64,000 bases of DNA from Rathayibacter sp. SW19 (GCF_030866825.1 NZ_CP133020.1:558001-622000); one strand, 5' to 3'. Shown: positions 42,568 through 51,805, counted from the first letter of the stretch. Made by a program: numbers and translations. Notes: generated by a model not told the origin, from the letters alone.

Positions 42568-43218
42568 TCAGTCGTCGTCGAAATCGACGTCGGCTCCGCG
42601 CAGTGCAGCGACGGCTTGCGCAGCCAACCGGGCGCCTGCATATCCGATCACGGCCGCCAGAACAAGAGCGATGACCGGATCAAGCCAGTAGAGCCCAGTG
42701 GTGAGCCAGATCACCAGTCCCGCCACGAGCACCCCGGCGGCAGCAGCGGCATCGGCGAGAGTGTCCAGGAGCACCGACTTCATGTGGATGTCCTCGCGGC
42801 GCGCGGATAGCCCAAGCACCAGAGCTCCGGCGATCATGACCGCGAGCGTGATCGAGCTCACCACTGCCATCGAGAACCCCAGTACAGCGGGGGATCCTTC
42901 GGATAGTCGGGTGATTGCTTCGATCGCGACGCTGACGGTAACGGCGATCAGAATCGCGGCGTTGATGAGAGCGACGATCGCGATCGGCCGATTGGCCTGC
43001 GGGCGATCCGGGTCGCGATCGCGAAGCGCAACAGCGACCAGCCCCAGTATCAACGCGATCGAGTCGGCCAAAGTGTCGCCTGCGGCCGCCAGCACCCCCA
43101 GCGAGTTCGCGGCGAGCCCGACGATCACGAGACCGCCGATGAGCGCAAGATTCAGCGCCAGAACGATCGACAATCTCCGCCTCTGGCTGAATCGCGCTGG
43201 GCCAGCAGGTGAATTCAC
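42568..43218 (-). CDS. Cation diffusion facilitator (CDF) transporter
   Basis: 216 aa, GTG start. Six membrane helices. Metal-site positions: AAAGDTLADSIALILG in helix 2 (the first His/Asp of the family replaced by Gly, keeping D-xx-D) and LLDTLADAAAAAGVLVAGLV in helix 5 (D-xxx-D). The usual cytoplasmic C-terminal domain is absent. CDF proteins export Zn2+, Co2+ or Mn2+ in exchange for protons. A perfect 7-bp palindrome lies 27 bp upstream and may be its operator. Confidence 0.88.
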   Translation of the reverse strand: MNSPAGPARFSQRRRLSIVLALNLALIGGLVIVGLAANSLGVLAAAGDTLADSIALILGLVAVALRDRDPDRPQANRPIAIVALINAAILIAVTVSVAIEAITRLSEGSPAVLGFSMAVVSSITLAVMIAGALVLGLSARREDIHMKSVLLDTLADAAAAAGVLVAGLVIWLTTGLYWLDPVIALVLAAVIGYAGARLAAQAVAALRGADVDFDDD

Positions 43219-43244
43219 GCGTCGGCCCCTTGTCTCAACGTCTC

Positions 43245-43263
43245 CACAATCGCAAGGATTGTG
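43245..43263 (-). promoter_or_regulatory. Palindrome upstream of the CDF gene
   Basis: cacaatc-gcaag-gattgtg is a perfect 7-bp inverted repeat, 27 bp before the GTG. A metal sensor site is possible. The rest of 43264-43621 holds only the 58-bp palindromic element; no gene is seen there. Confidence 0.45.
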
Positions 43264-43388
43264 TGCATCGACTCGACCTTCAGATCTAGGGTTCAGTCTT
43301 GCTCGTTATCTTGTCGCACGCCGCTCCGCTTAGTTCGGGCGAGCTCCGCAATTGACCTGGCCCATGCTGGCCGGCTGGCTGGCCCGCG

Positions 43389-43446
43389 TTCATAGTGCGC
43401 GAAATGTCGAATTGACCTGGGATTCCGACATCATGCGCACTATGAA
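43389..43446. repeat. 58-bp palindromic intergenic element, copy 2
   Basis: ttcatagtgcgcgaaatgtcg and its near-complement (19 of 21) bound a 58-bp unit of the same length as the copy at 6126-6183. Both share gattccgac at offset 32. Confidence 0.85.
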
Positions 43447-43621
43447 CATTTCTGCTGGCACGAGGGTTGCCGACGCAGCCGGTCCGCGGCCGTGCGCCGG
43501 GTCACTGCGAGCCGACGACGAACTGGCCGACCACCGTCGTGCCATCGCTCACGACGGACTGCCTCATGCCCTGTATTGTCCGGGAACCCCCGAAAAGATT
43601 CATGGAGCGGCGGATCGGGAT

Positions 43622-44236
43622 CTATGCGCGCCGCGTGCGCTCCTGGTCGACCTGGTAGTGAATGTGCGTGTATCTCGTCGAGTGCGTTACGTCGAGCTGC
43701 GTGAACGCCCCGGCCTCGGGGCCGTCGAAAATTGTCTCACCCTGGCCGAGAGTCATCGGAATGATGTCGAGATAGATGTCATCGATCACTCCGGCGGCAA
43801 ACGCCTGCCGCACGGTCGATGCACCACCGGCGATCCGAATGTCTTGATCGCCGGCGACTTCTCTGGCGCGATCGAGGGCGACGGCGAAGCCATCCGTCAC
43901 GAAGTGGAAGGTCGTGTCACCGGCCATCTCGATCGGGTCGCGGTCGAACTGCGTCAGCACGAATACGGGCGCGTGATATGGCGGATCGTCGCCCCACCAG
44001 CCGCGCCAATCACCGGACCACGGGCCGCGAATCGGACCGTACATGTTGCGCCCCATGATGAATGCGCCCATCGGGCCGAGCAACTCGCTCAGCGCGGCAA
44101 CGTCGGCGTCATCCTTGCTCGATTGCCACCGCAATAATTGCATTCCTCCGACCCCGACCGGGTCGTCCAGTGACTGGTTCGGACCGCCGATGAAGCCGTC
44201 GAGCGACATCGACACATGGCACGTGACGCGACTCAT
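43622..44236 (-). CDS. Dihydrofolate reductase-like protein (RibD C-terminal family)
   Basis: 204 aa. VTCHVSMSLDGFIGGPNQSL at the N-terminus, AFIMGRNMYGPIRGPWSG and DQDIRIAGGASTVRQAFAAG are the NADPH-binding signatures of the RibD-C/DHFR-like group. These act as reductases of unknown small substrates; true folate activity is uncertain. The end (THSTRYTHIHYQVDQERTRR) is typical in form. No riboflavin genes are near. Confidence 0.87.
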   Translation of the reverse strand: MSRVTCHVSMSLDGFIGGPNQSLDDPVGVGGMQLLRWQSSKDDADVAALSELLGPMGAFIMGRNMYGPIRGPWSGDWRGWWGDDPPYHAPVFVLTQFDRDPIEMAGDTTFHFVTDGFAVALDRAREVAGDQDIRIAGGASTVRQAFAAGVIDDIYLDIIPMTLGQGETIFDGPEAGAFTQLDVTHSTRYTHIHYQVDQERTRRA

Positions 44237-44311
44237 GCCTTATTTGACCACCGCCCAATTGCAGTGTCAACGGTGTTGTCGGGCGAACTGCCACCACGCC
44301 GTGGCCGCCAG

Positions 44312-44407
44312 CCGCAGCATCCGCACGCTGCGGCATCCGAACACCGCAGCATCCGCACGCCGCGGCATCCGCACGCCGCGGCATCCACCACCCGCAGCAT
44401 CCGCGAC
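44312..44407. repeat. 16-bp tandem repeat, six degenerate copies
   Basis: Units such as ccgcagcatccgcacg and ccgcggcatccgcacg recur at an exact 16-bp period (44312, 44328, 44344, 44360, 44376, 44392). The gcatccgc core is also a frequent word in coding regions. It fills the gap between two divergent genes. Confidence 0.85.
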
Positions 44408-44484
44408 ACCGCCCGTAGGATGGGCGCACGACTGCGTGTTCCCGCTGGTTGGGGGCACGGCATCCCGAGAGGCAGGTGCAGACG

Positions 44485-45795
44485 GTGATCGCCGATGAGG
44501 CAGGACCGGTGAGCGAGGTCGACGCGTCCGGACCGCACGCGCTTCGCCGGGTCAGGCCTGCAGATGCAGAATGGCCGACCGCGAGCGAATGGGCGGCGCT
44601 CGGTAAGTCGCTCGCCGGGCAACTGCTGCCGGTCACCTCGCCGCTCGAATCCTGTGTCGGTGCGGATGCAGCAGCCACGGATCCCGTCTTCCGCGCGCTG
44701 AAGAATCCCTACTACATCGGCGACACTCCGGGCCTGACCCAGACCACCGGATGGCTTGACGCCTGGACAACCCAACCGAGCGCATTCGCGGTGGCCGCCG
44801 AAACGCCCGGCGACGTGGCCGCCGCCGTGAACTTCGCCAGCGAGCACGCCTTGCGCCTCGTCATCCGCGGTGGTGGGCACAGCTACCAGGGCACGTCCTG
44901 CGCTCCGGATTCGCTGCTGATCTGGACGCGACGGATGAACGCGCTGACCACGCACGACGCGTTCGTCGGGGCCGGATGCGATGGGGCGGCCGATTCAGTT
45001 CCTGCGGTCAGTCTCGGGGCCGGATGCCTGTGGGGGCCCACCTACGACACCGTCACCAGACAGCATGGCCGCTATGTCCAAGGAGGCGGGTGCCTCACCG
45101 TCGGGGTTGCCGGGCTGATCCAGAGCGGCGGATTCGGCAGCTTCTCGAAGCGCTACGGCACGGCAGCGGGCAGCCTGCTCGAGGCTGAGGTGGTGACAGC
45201 CGACGGCGCGATTCACGTCGTCAACGCCTGTCAAGACCCGGAGCTGTTCTGGGGTCTGAAGGGTGGCGGCGGTGGAAGCCTGGGCGTGGTCACGCGCGTC
45301 ACGCTGCAGACCCACGGCCTGCCTGAGCACTTCGGGCATGTCTCTGCCTCGATCGCAGCCGACAGCGACCAGACATTTCGCGCACTGATCGCGCGGGTCG
45401 TGGACTTCTACGCGGACAACCTGTTCAACGAACACTGGGGTGAGCAGCTTCACGTCGTTCCCGACCGTTCCGTCGTTGTGTCGATGGCTCAGGCCGGACT
45501 CGACGACGCGACAGTGCACGGCATTTGGGATCCGTTCTTCGCCGAGGTGCGACTCAACGGCGAGGCGATCGACGCGGCAATGGCCGAGGTCTATCGCCTG
45601 GTGCCGAAACAAGACGCGGGTGCGTACGTGTCGGAGAGCAACTACTTCGACACGGACTGGCGGCACTCGTACTGGGGATCGAACTATGCGCGCCTCCAAG
45701 CGGTGAAGAAGACCTATGATCCGCAAGGATTGTTCTTCGTGCACAACGGGGTGGGCAGCGAGCAGTGGAGTGCAGACGGATTCACGAGGCTCTAA
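44485..45795 (+). CDS. FAD-linked oxidase with BBE domain
   Basis: 436 aa from GTG 44485 (VIADEAGPVSEV), which follows GAGAGGCAGG; a longer frame from 44449 is possible. The FAD_binding_4 domain has LVIRGGGHSYQGTSCAPDSL with the His and Cys used for covalent FAD in the berberine-bridge group (HSYQGTSC; second site ACLWG-like GAGCLWGPTYDTV). The BBE C-terminus is DPQGLFFVHNGVGSEQW. Such enzymes oxidise alcohols, sugars or alkaloids with O2. Substrate unknown. Confidence 0.88.
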   Translation: MIADEAGPVSEVDASGPHALRRVRPADAEWPTASEWAALGKSLAGQLLPVTSPLESCVGADAAATDPVFRALKNPYYIGDTPGLTQTTGWLDAWTTQPSAFAVAAETPGDVAAAVNFASEHALRLVIRGGGHSYQGTSCAPDSLLIWTRRMNALTTHDAFVGAGCDGAADSVPAVSLGAGCLWGPTYDTVTRQHGRYVQGGGCLTVGVAGLIQSGGFGSFSKRYGTAAGSLLEAEVVTADGAIHVVNACQDPELFWGLKGGGGGSLGVVTRVTLQTHGLPEHFGHVSASIAADSDQTFRALIARVVDFYADNLFNEHWGEQLHVVPDRSVVVSMAQAGLDDATVHGIWDPFFAEVRLNGEAIDAAMAEVYRLVPKQDAGAYVSESNYFDTDWRHSYWGSNYARLQAVKKTYDPQGLFFVHNGVGSEQWSADGFTRL

Positions 45796-45869
45796 TTGGT
45801 CGTCGAACAAACACAGAGGCGTCGAGGAGGGCGTCTAGGCTCTACGCTGGCCTTCAAGGAGGCGCGATC

Positions 45870-46232
45870 ATGCAGATTCCAAAGCCCAGCGACCAGGTGA
45901 AGGCACTTTTCCAATCGGTGATTCCGGATGCCCCGGGCGTCGCCGTCAAGCCGATGTTCGGCAACCTGGGCGCGTTTGTGAACGGCAATATGTTCGCCGG
46001 ATTGTTCGGTGACTCGATCGGCGTTCGCGTGCTGCACGATGGACTTCGGGCAGAGCTGTCGGCCATCGACGGCGTGGGACCGTTCGGGCCGGTCGAGCGC
46101 CCGATGGGCGGCTATCTCGCGCTGCCGACGGCATGGTCACAGCGGCCGGAGCTGCTTGCTCAGTGGATCGAGCGCGCACTGGTCGACGTCGCGGAGTTGC
46201 CCGAGAAGAAGCCGAAGTCGCGTCGCACGTAA
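45870..46232 (+). CDS. TfoX N-terminal domain protein
   Basis: 120 aa. CAAGGAGGCGCG before ATG 45870. PGVAVKPMFGNLGAFVNGNM and FAGLFGDSIGVRVLH match the TfoX_N fold, and the rest is a helix-rich end with a Lys/Arg tail (EKKPKSRRT). In Gammaproteobacteria TfoX activates competence; in actinobacteria short TfoX_N proteins have no established role. Confidence 0.85.
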   Translation: MQIPKPSDQVKALFQSVIPDAPGVAVKPMFGNLGAFVNGNMFAGLFGDSIGVRVLHDGLRAELSAIDGVGPFGPVERPMGGYLALPTAWSQRPELLAQWIERALVDVAELPEKKPKSRRT

Positions 46233-46427
46233 GCTGCGCGCGAACGACAACGGATGTCGGAACGGACGAGCCGATCTCAACGAACGGGCACCGAGGCCCG
46301 ACACCGCAACCCGCCTCCGCAAATCATTGACCAGGGTAGACACATCTGTCATCCTCAATAGCACGTCAGCGCCGATGCTCCGAGTCGCGATGCGACCCGC
46401 CCCACCGGTCAGAGGAGGGCTGAACAG

Positions 46428-48092
46428 ATGTCGCGCACGGATGCCATGAACACTTCGCACTCGGAAGACGACCACGGGGCGGAACACGACGCGGAGCAGG
46501 CCGGCTACAAGAAGACCCTCAATCGCCGTCAAGTACAGATGATCGCGATCGGCGGCGCGATCGGAACGGGGCTCTTTCTCGGCTCTGCGTCACGGCTGCA
46601 CAATACTGGTCCGGCGCTTGTGGTCAGCTACGCGTTCGTGGGCGTGATCGCCTACTTCTTGATGCGGGCGCTCGGCGAACTTGTGCTGTATCGCACCACT
46701 TCCGGCGCGTTCGTGTCGTGGATGCGCGAGTTCTTCGGCGAGAAAGCGGCGTACTACACCGGCTGGATGTACTGGACCAACTGGGCGCTCACAGGCATCG
46801 CGGAACTCTCCGCAGTCGGCCTGTACATCCAGTACTGGTGGCCGCAGGTTCCGGCGTGGCTGACTGTGCTCATCGCGCTTGCGGTGGTGCTCATCGTCAA
46901 CCTGCTGTCGGCGAAGGCCTTCGGCGAGTTCGAGTTCTGGGCATCCGTCGCGAAAGTCGCCGCGATCATCGTCTTCCTCGTCGTCGGCGTCATCGTCGTC
47001 GCACTCAGCCTCGACGTCGGCGGGCACCGTGCAGGCATCCAGAACCTGTGGGCGAACCCCGGCGGGTTCTGGCCGAGCGGCGACGGCTTCGCCTGGTACG
47101 GGCCGATCATCGTCATGTCGGGCGTCGTGTTCGCCTACGCAGCGATCGAGATGGTCGGCATCGCGGCCGGCGAGATGGAAGACCCCAAGCGCGAGGTGCC
47201 GAAGGCCGTCAACGCGGTGATCATCCGCATTGGCGTGTTCTACTGCGGTTCCCTGTTGTTGCTCGTGTGCATTCTGCCGACGAGCGAGTACACATCGGGC
47301 ATCAGCCCGTTCGTCACAGTATTCGGGCGCATGGGCATGCCGTGGATGGCCACCGTCATTCAGGCGATCCTCATCGTCGCGGCGATGTCGTCGCTCAACT
47401 CCGGCCTGTACACCACCGGTCGGGTGCTGCGCAGCCTCGGCATGGCGAAGCAGGCGCCCGGGTTCACGTTGAAGATGAGCGAATCGGGCGTGCCGTGGGC
47501 CGGTATCGTCATGACGGCCGTTGTCTATGTCTTCGGCTCTCTGCTTAACGCGGTGAGCCCGGATGCTTTTGAGATCGCGCTCGAGGCGGCATCCATCGCC
47601 ATTCTGTTCACCTGGGCAACGATCTTCCTCTGTCAGCTACGACTGCGAAGACTCACCGACAAGGGGGTGCTCCCACCGAGCGCGTTCCGGATGCCCGGCA
47701 GTCCGTGGACCGGCTACATCGGCCTCGCCTTCCTCGTGTTCGTCGTCGCCGGCATGGCCATCTCGGGCTGGCAGTCGTCGCCGTACTTCTGGCTCAAGAC
47801 CGGCTTCATCGTGGTGGTCATCGGCATTCCGGCCCTGTTCATCATCTTCGAGGTCGGCTGGCTGATCGTGAAGCGGCGCGTCGCCGAGCAGACACACGGG
47901 CGGATGCTCGGCAAGTGGACAGACACCGGCCGGCGTTACCCGCCTCCTGATCTGCGACCGAAAACCGAGCCGATCGCCGCACTCGGAACGGTGCAGTTCG
48001 AATCGAGCGAGTGGAGCAATCTCGAGGAACACGAGTGGGACAACCTCGACGAGGACGAGGACGAAAACGGCCGACCCGAGAAGAGGAAGTGA
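46428..48092 (+). CDS. Amino acid permease (APC, asparagine/GABA permease-type)
   Basis: 554 aa, twelve spans. Family motif: LNRRQVQMIAIGGAIGTGLF then LGSASRLHNTGPALVVSYAF and ALGELVLYRTTSGAFVSWMR, as in AnsP/GabP. The C-terminal tail is long and acidic with a repeat (EWSNLEEH, EWDNLDED) and ends in a basic RPEKRK. The stop is one base before the ATG of a glutamate-type binding protein, which is odd because APC permeases work without one. RBS GAGGAG is near 46412. Confidence 0.9.
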   Translation: MSRTDAMNTSHSEDDHGAEHDAEQAGYKKTLNRRQVQMIAIGGAIGTGLFLGSASRLHNTGPALVVSYAFVGVIAYFLMRALGELVLYRTTSGAFVSWMREFFGEKAAYYTGWMYWTNWALTGIAELSAVGLYIQYWWPQVPAWLTVLIALAVVLIVNLLSAKAFGEFEFWASVAKVAAIIVFLVVGVIVVALSLDVGGHRAGIQNLWANPGGFWPSGDGFAWYGPIIVMSGVVFAYAAIEMVGIAAGEMEDPKREVPKAVNAVIIRIGVFYCGSLLLLVCILPTSEYTSGISPFVTVFGRMGMPWMATVIQAILIVAAMSSLNSGLYTTGRVLRSLGMAKQAPGFTLKMSESGVPWAGIVMTAVVYVFGSLLNAVSPDAFEIALEAASIAILFTWATIFLCQLRLRRLTDKGVLPPSAFRMPGSPWTGYIGLAFLVFVVAGMAISGWQSSPYFWLKTGFIVVVIGIPALFIIFEVGWLIVKRRVAEQTHGRMLGKWTDTGRRYPPPDLRPKTEPIAALGTVQFESSEWSNLEEHEWDNLDEDEDENGRPEKRK

Positions 48093-48093
48093 G

Positions 48094-48918
48094 ATGCGAC
48101 ACCTCGCAGCGGTCGCCACCGGTGCCTTCGCAGTCGTGCTTGCTCTCGCCGGTTGCTCGTCGGATCAGCCGACGACCACCGGCACCAACAGTGCGACTGG
48201 CGACGGCACGATCACGATCGGGATCGCCGACGACCTCCCCGGGATCAGCCTGAAGACCAGCGACGGCTACGCCGGCTTCGACATCGACACAGCCAATTAC
48301 GTGGCAGGCAAGCTCGGCGTGCCGACCAAGAACATCGTCTGGCAGCGCATCGACCAGGCCGAGCGCGTGAGCGCGCTGACCTCGGGCAAGGTCGACCTGG
48401 TGGTCTCGACGTTCTCGATCACACCGGAGCGTGAGAAGCAGGTCGAGTTCGCCGGGCCGTACTTCGAAGCGCATCAGGATCTGCTGATCCGCCGAAATGA
48501 CGACACGATCACCGGGCCGCAGACGCTCGACGGCAAGACTGTGTGCGCTGCGGTCGGCACGACATCGATCGACTACCTCACCTCGCACTATCGAGGCAAA
48601 ATCACCGTCGTCAAGGTTCCGTCCTGGTCGGAGTGTGCGCGCGACCTCGCAGCTGGCACGCTGGATGCTGTGTCGACCGACGATGTTATCCTCGCCGGGT
48701 TCGCCTCGCAATCCCAGTACAAGGGCGTGCTGCGCGTCATCGGCAAGGGATTCACGAACGAGGACTACGGAATCGGCCTGAAGAAGGGCGACAACCGGAT
48801 CGATCAGGTGCGTGCGGCCCTCAAGGAGTACATCTCGTCAGGCGCCTGGAAGAAGTCGCTCGACGCCAACGTGGCGCCCTCGGGATACCCGATCCCGTCG
48901 CCGCCGAGTGTGCAGTAG
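48094..48918 (+). CDS. Glutamate-type ABC substrate-binding lipoprotein without its ABC partners
   Basis: 274 aa. Lipobox VLALAGCSSD (Cys near 21). The type 2 periplasmic fold has TITIGIADDLPGISLKTSDG, YAGFDIDTANYVAGKLGV, SALTSGKVDLVVSTFSITPE and KQVEFAGPYFEAHQDLLI, as in GluB/glutamine-binding proteins. No ABC permease or ATPase gene is adjacent on either side; the gene is coupled to an APC permease one base upstream. It may serve a distant ABC system or work with the permease. Confidence 0.9.
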   Translation: MRHLAAVATGAFAVVLALAGCSSDQPTTTGTNSATGDGTITIGIADDLPGISLKTSDGYAGFDIDTANYVAGKLGVPTKNIVWQRIDQAERVSALTSGKVDLVVSTFSITPEREKQVEFAGPYFEAHQDLLIRRNDDTITGPQTLDGKTVCAAVGTTSIDYLTSHYRGKITVVKVPSWSECARDLAAGTLDAVSTDDVILAGFASQSQYKGVLRVIGKGFTNEDYGIGLKKGDNRIDQVRAALKEYISSGAWKKSLDANVAPSGYPIPSPPSVQ

Positions 48919-48932
48919 CCCGGCGGCCCGAA

Positions 48933-49017
48933 TGTTCGTCTAATCCACGTGTTCGTCTAATCCACGTGTTCGTCTAATCCACGTGTTCGTCTAATCCACG
49001 TGTTCGTCTAATCCACG
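48933..49017. repeat. 17-bp tandem repeat, five exact copies, spanning a stop codon
   Basis: tgttcgtctaatccacg begins at 48933, 48950, 48967, 48984 and 49001. The last copy contains the stop of the leftward NCS1 gene (49008-49010). Because 17 is not divisible by three, TAG occurs in every frame beyond the gene end. Confidence 0.97.
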
Positions 49018-50495
49018 ACCGCGCCGGCGAGGTCATCGAGTTCGTCGTCCGGGTTTTCAAGCGCTGCGGCCTGTTGCTCGGCAAGAGCCCGCTCACTCTT
49101 CAGATCCAGTCTGAGTGTGAATGCCCAGTACAGAACGCCCGCAACGGGAAGGCCGATGAACAGTGAGATATCCACCCCGCCCATCGCCTGCGAAATGAAG
49201 CCTTCGAAGAAGCCCGAGACGTCGAAGAACGGCACCATGCATGCGAAGCCGACCAGGTAGGCAGTGATGCCCTGCCAGCCCCAGCGCCCGTAAATGCCGC
49301 GCGGCTTGAAGATCTCAGCGATGGCGTAGTGGCCGCGGCGAACAATGAAGTAGTCGGTCAGGTTGACCGCCGTCCACGGGATGAAGAAGTAGAGGACCAG
49401 GAACAGGAAACCGGCGAAGAATGCCTCGAAGCTGCCGGCGATGACGATCGCCAGCACACCCGAAATCGCAGCGGTGATCACAACGGTGACAATTCGGATC
49501 GACAGCGTCGGCCGCACCTTCTTGAAGCTGTCAATGGAGGAGATCAGCGTCAGCGACCCGCCGTACATGTTCAACACGATGACGGCAATGAGTCCGAACG
49601 CGAACACGATCAGGGCGATCGTACCGAAGCCTGGGAACAGATCGTTGGAGACCGTCTCAATGGCGGCGACGGGGTCACCCGCGTTGAAGCCCTTCACCGC
49701 TGCGGCGAGGTAGGCGCCGAGGAACATGATCCAGGCGCCGCCGAACGCACTGCCCCAGAAGGTCCACCGGAAGGTCTTGCTCGTCGGAGTGTCGGCCGGC
49801 AGGTACCGAGAGTAGTCCGACACGTAGATCGCCCAGGAGATCTGGTAGCCGGCGACCACGCCGAGTTGGGCGAAGAATGCGAGAGGGGAGAAGTGTGCGA
49901 GGTTGAAGGCATCCCCCGGTAACGGCAGATGGATGAGGGCCGAAATGCTCAGCAGCGCCATGACTACGACCGTCAGGTACACGAGGTAGCGCTCCATCCG
50001 GTGGATGAGGTCGTAGCCGAACAGGGCGATGATCGCGCCGATGACGGTGATCAGGATCGCCCAGAAAGGGTCGAAGCTTGCCGGAGTCTTGACCCCTTGG
50101 TCGATCGCCGAGGCGGCGAGCACCGTGTTGAACACGTTGAATCCCGCGTACTGCAGGAAGGCGAACAACCACACCAGGAGAGCACCGATGTAGCCGAACT
50201 GCGGGCGCGACTGCACCATCTGCGGCAGGCCCAACTTCGGCCCCTGCGAGGAGTGGGCGGCCATGAAGATGGTGCCGATGATGAGCCCGATCGCGATGGC
50301 GATGATCGACCAGATCAGGTTGCCTCCGAGCGCAAAGCTCGTGACCCCGACAGCGAGCGTGGCCAACTGCGCGTTGCTCATGAACCACAGTGGGCCGATG
50401 TGCCACACCTTGCCGTGTCGTTCGCTCTTCGGAACGTAGTCGATCGACCGTACCTCGAGGCCACCGGTGCGTGGCTTGGTCTGGGTTGCACTCAT
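49008..50495 (-). CDS. NCS1-family nucleobase/hydantoin-type permease
   Basis: 495 aa, ATG 50495 after AAGGAATT; the upstream Pro-rich extension lies in the intergenic region and is rejected. Twelve spans with RSIDYVPKSERHGKVWHIGP, GLPQMVQSRPQFGYIGALLV and GYQISWAIYVSDYSRYLPAD, all typical of the purine/cytosine NCS1 branch. These symporters import nucleobases, allantoin or hydantoins with H+ or Na+. It is cotranscribed with a nitrilase 10 bp upstream, suggesting that the imported compound is an amide or ureide the enzyme cleaves. Confidence 0.9.
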   Translation of the reverse strand: MSATQTKPRTGGLEVRSIDYVPKSERHGKVWHIGPLWFMSNAQLATLAVGVTSFALGGNLIWSIIAIAIGLIIGTIFMAAHSSQGPKLGLPQMVQSRPQFGYIGALLVWLFAFLQYAGFNVFNTVLAASAIDQGVKTPASFDPFWAILITVIGAIIALFGYDLIHRMERYLVYLTVVVMALLSISALIHLPLPGDAFNLAHFSPLAFFAQLGVVAGYQISWAIYVSDYSRYLPADTPTSKTFRWTFWGSAFGGAWIMFLGAYLAAAVKGFNAGDPVAAIETVSNDLFPGFGTIALIVFAFGLIAVIVLNMYGGSLTLISSIDSFKKVRPTLSIRIVTVVITAAISGVLAIVIAGSFEAFFAGFLFLVLYFFIPWTAVNLTDYFIVRRGHYAIAEIFKPRGIYGRWGWQGITAYLVGFACMVPFFDVSGFFEGFISQAMGGVDISLFIGLPVAGVLYWAFTLRLDLKSERALAEQQAAALENPDDELDDLAGAVVD

Positions 50496-50505
50496 ACTGA
50501 ATTCC

Positions 50506-51351
50506 TTAGCGGGTTGGGTGGAGCGTGGCGGGGGTGGAGGCGGTGAGGGCACCATAAAGTTCAGGTCTGCGATCGTCGAAAACATCGACCAGGTCGCTCA
50601 TGGTCTTGTCGCGGGAGAGCGCGAGATCGAGCTCCGCGACGGCGGTGCCGGACGCATCCGTCGTTGCGATCACCCAGCCGTGCGAATCGATGATGCAACT
50701 GGCTTCGTTCCAGTCTTGCCCGCGCTCGGAACCGGCCCGGTCGCAGCAGGCGATTGCAACGTGGTTGCTGTAAGCGGTGGCCATCGCGACGGTCACCTCG
50801 GGCACGCGCTCGCCGGCGGGAACGCTCTCGCGGGGCCAGTTAGTTGGAGCCGCGATCAACTCAGCTCCGCGAAGCGCCAGACTGCGTGGAAACTCCGGGA
50901 ACTCCAAATCGAAGCAGATCAGGACGCCGACCTTGCCCACAGGCGTGTCGACGACTGGCGGCGCGACGGACCCCGGCGTGAAGATCAGCTTCTCCCTGTC
51001 CCACAGATGCACTTTGCGGTAGACGGCGCGCACGCCCGACGAATCGACCACCGCCGCACTGTTGTAGACGAGCCCATCCTCGCCGAGCTCGGCGAACCCG
51101 CCGATTGCGACGCCGTCGACGTCTGCCACTGCGGCAGCCCACTCGGCGAATACCGGATGCGCGGGCGCGATTGCAACGGACCGCGCCTCCTCGACGGAGC
51201 TGAGCATGTAGCCCGACGTCGCCAGTTCCGGAACGACGACAACACGCGCGCCTGCCGCAACCGCCTCGCGGATCGCAGCGCTTGTAAGGGCAAGATTCGT
51301 GTCAAGGTCGGCGACTGCGGGCGACAACTGAAGACAGGTGATGCGAGTCAC
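50506..51351 (-). CDS. Nitrilase-superfamily carbon-nitrogen hydrolase
   Basis: 281 aa, GTG 51351. Catalytic triad: Glu in VVVPELATSGYML, Lys in YRKVHLWDREK, Cys in LICFDLEFPEFPR. NWPRESVPAGER and AIACCDRAGSERGQDW are conserved late motifs. The fold cleaves amides (beta-ureidopropionase, N-carbamoyl amidase, omega-amidase); the exact one is not told by sequence alone. First gene of an operon with the NCS1 permease. A promoter with good spacing lies about 120 bp upstream. Confidence 0.9.
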   Translation of the reverse strand: MTRITCLQLSPAVADLDTNLALTSAAIREAVAAGARVVVVPELATSGYMLSSVEEARSVAIAPAHPVFAEWAAAVADVDGVAIGGFAELGEDGLVYNSAAVVDSSGVRAVYRKVHLWDREKLIFTPGSVAPPVVDTPVGKVGVLICFDLEFPEFPRSLALRGAELIAAPTNWPRESVPAGERVPEVTVAMATAYSNHVAIACCDRAGSERGQDWNEASCIIDSHGWVIATTDASGTAVAELDLALSRDKTMSDLVDVFDDRRPELYGALTASTPATLHPTR

Positions 51352-51470
51352 AAGATCCGTTCGACGGTGAATATTCGGATGTTTCGGCGGCGCTCGCACC
51401 GCATCCGTTTGCAGAGAGCGTGTTTCGCTCGATCCCGTTCACGTTGCTGCCGTCGTTTCGTCTTGCTCGT

Positions 51471-51499
51471 AAATTATTCCTCGGCTGCCGGTTTGTCTA
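51471..51499 (-). promoter_or_regulatory. Promoter of the nitrilase/NCS1 operon
   Basis: Leftward TAGACA (51499-51494), 17-bp spacer, TAATTT (51476-51471), close to the SigA consensus. The remainder of 51500-51720 shows no gene; it is rich in ctgat words (gactgatcgac, ctgatgctgatag) but without clear order. Confidence 0.6.
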
Positions 51500-51720
51500 T
51501 GTTTGAGAGAAACCTGTGAAAACTCAAAGGAATCGGTGGCGTCCCGGCGCGGAAGACTGCACCGGCCAGCCACAGTCGGAGGCGATCACCCGACCGCGTT
51601 CACTGCTGACATCGTGTTTGGCATACCTTCTGCAGTCGGATCATGCAGGCGTTGTGATCGTGAGCTTCGAGACTGATCGACGAGACCGGTCGCTGATGCT
51701 GATAGACAAGACTGATAGGC

Positions 51721-51795
51721 AACACTGAAGAATGACGACACTGAAGAATGACAACACTGAAGAATGACAACACCGAAGAATGACGACACCGAAGG
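51721..51795. repeat. 16-bp tandem repeat, about 4.7 copies, just upstream of bglX
   Basis: aacactgaagaatgac and variants begin at 51721, 51737, 51753, 51769 and 51785. The unit contains ATG, and the copies put ATG and TGA in shifting frames. The array ends about ten bases before the bglX start, so copy number may influence its 5' leader. Confidence 0.92.
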
Positions 51796-51805
51796 CGGAG
51801 CAGCC

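Noticed and set aside
48933..49017. Possible CRISPR array
   Set aside because: The repeats are contiguous with no spacers, and no cas gene is present; this is a simple tandem repeat.
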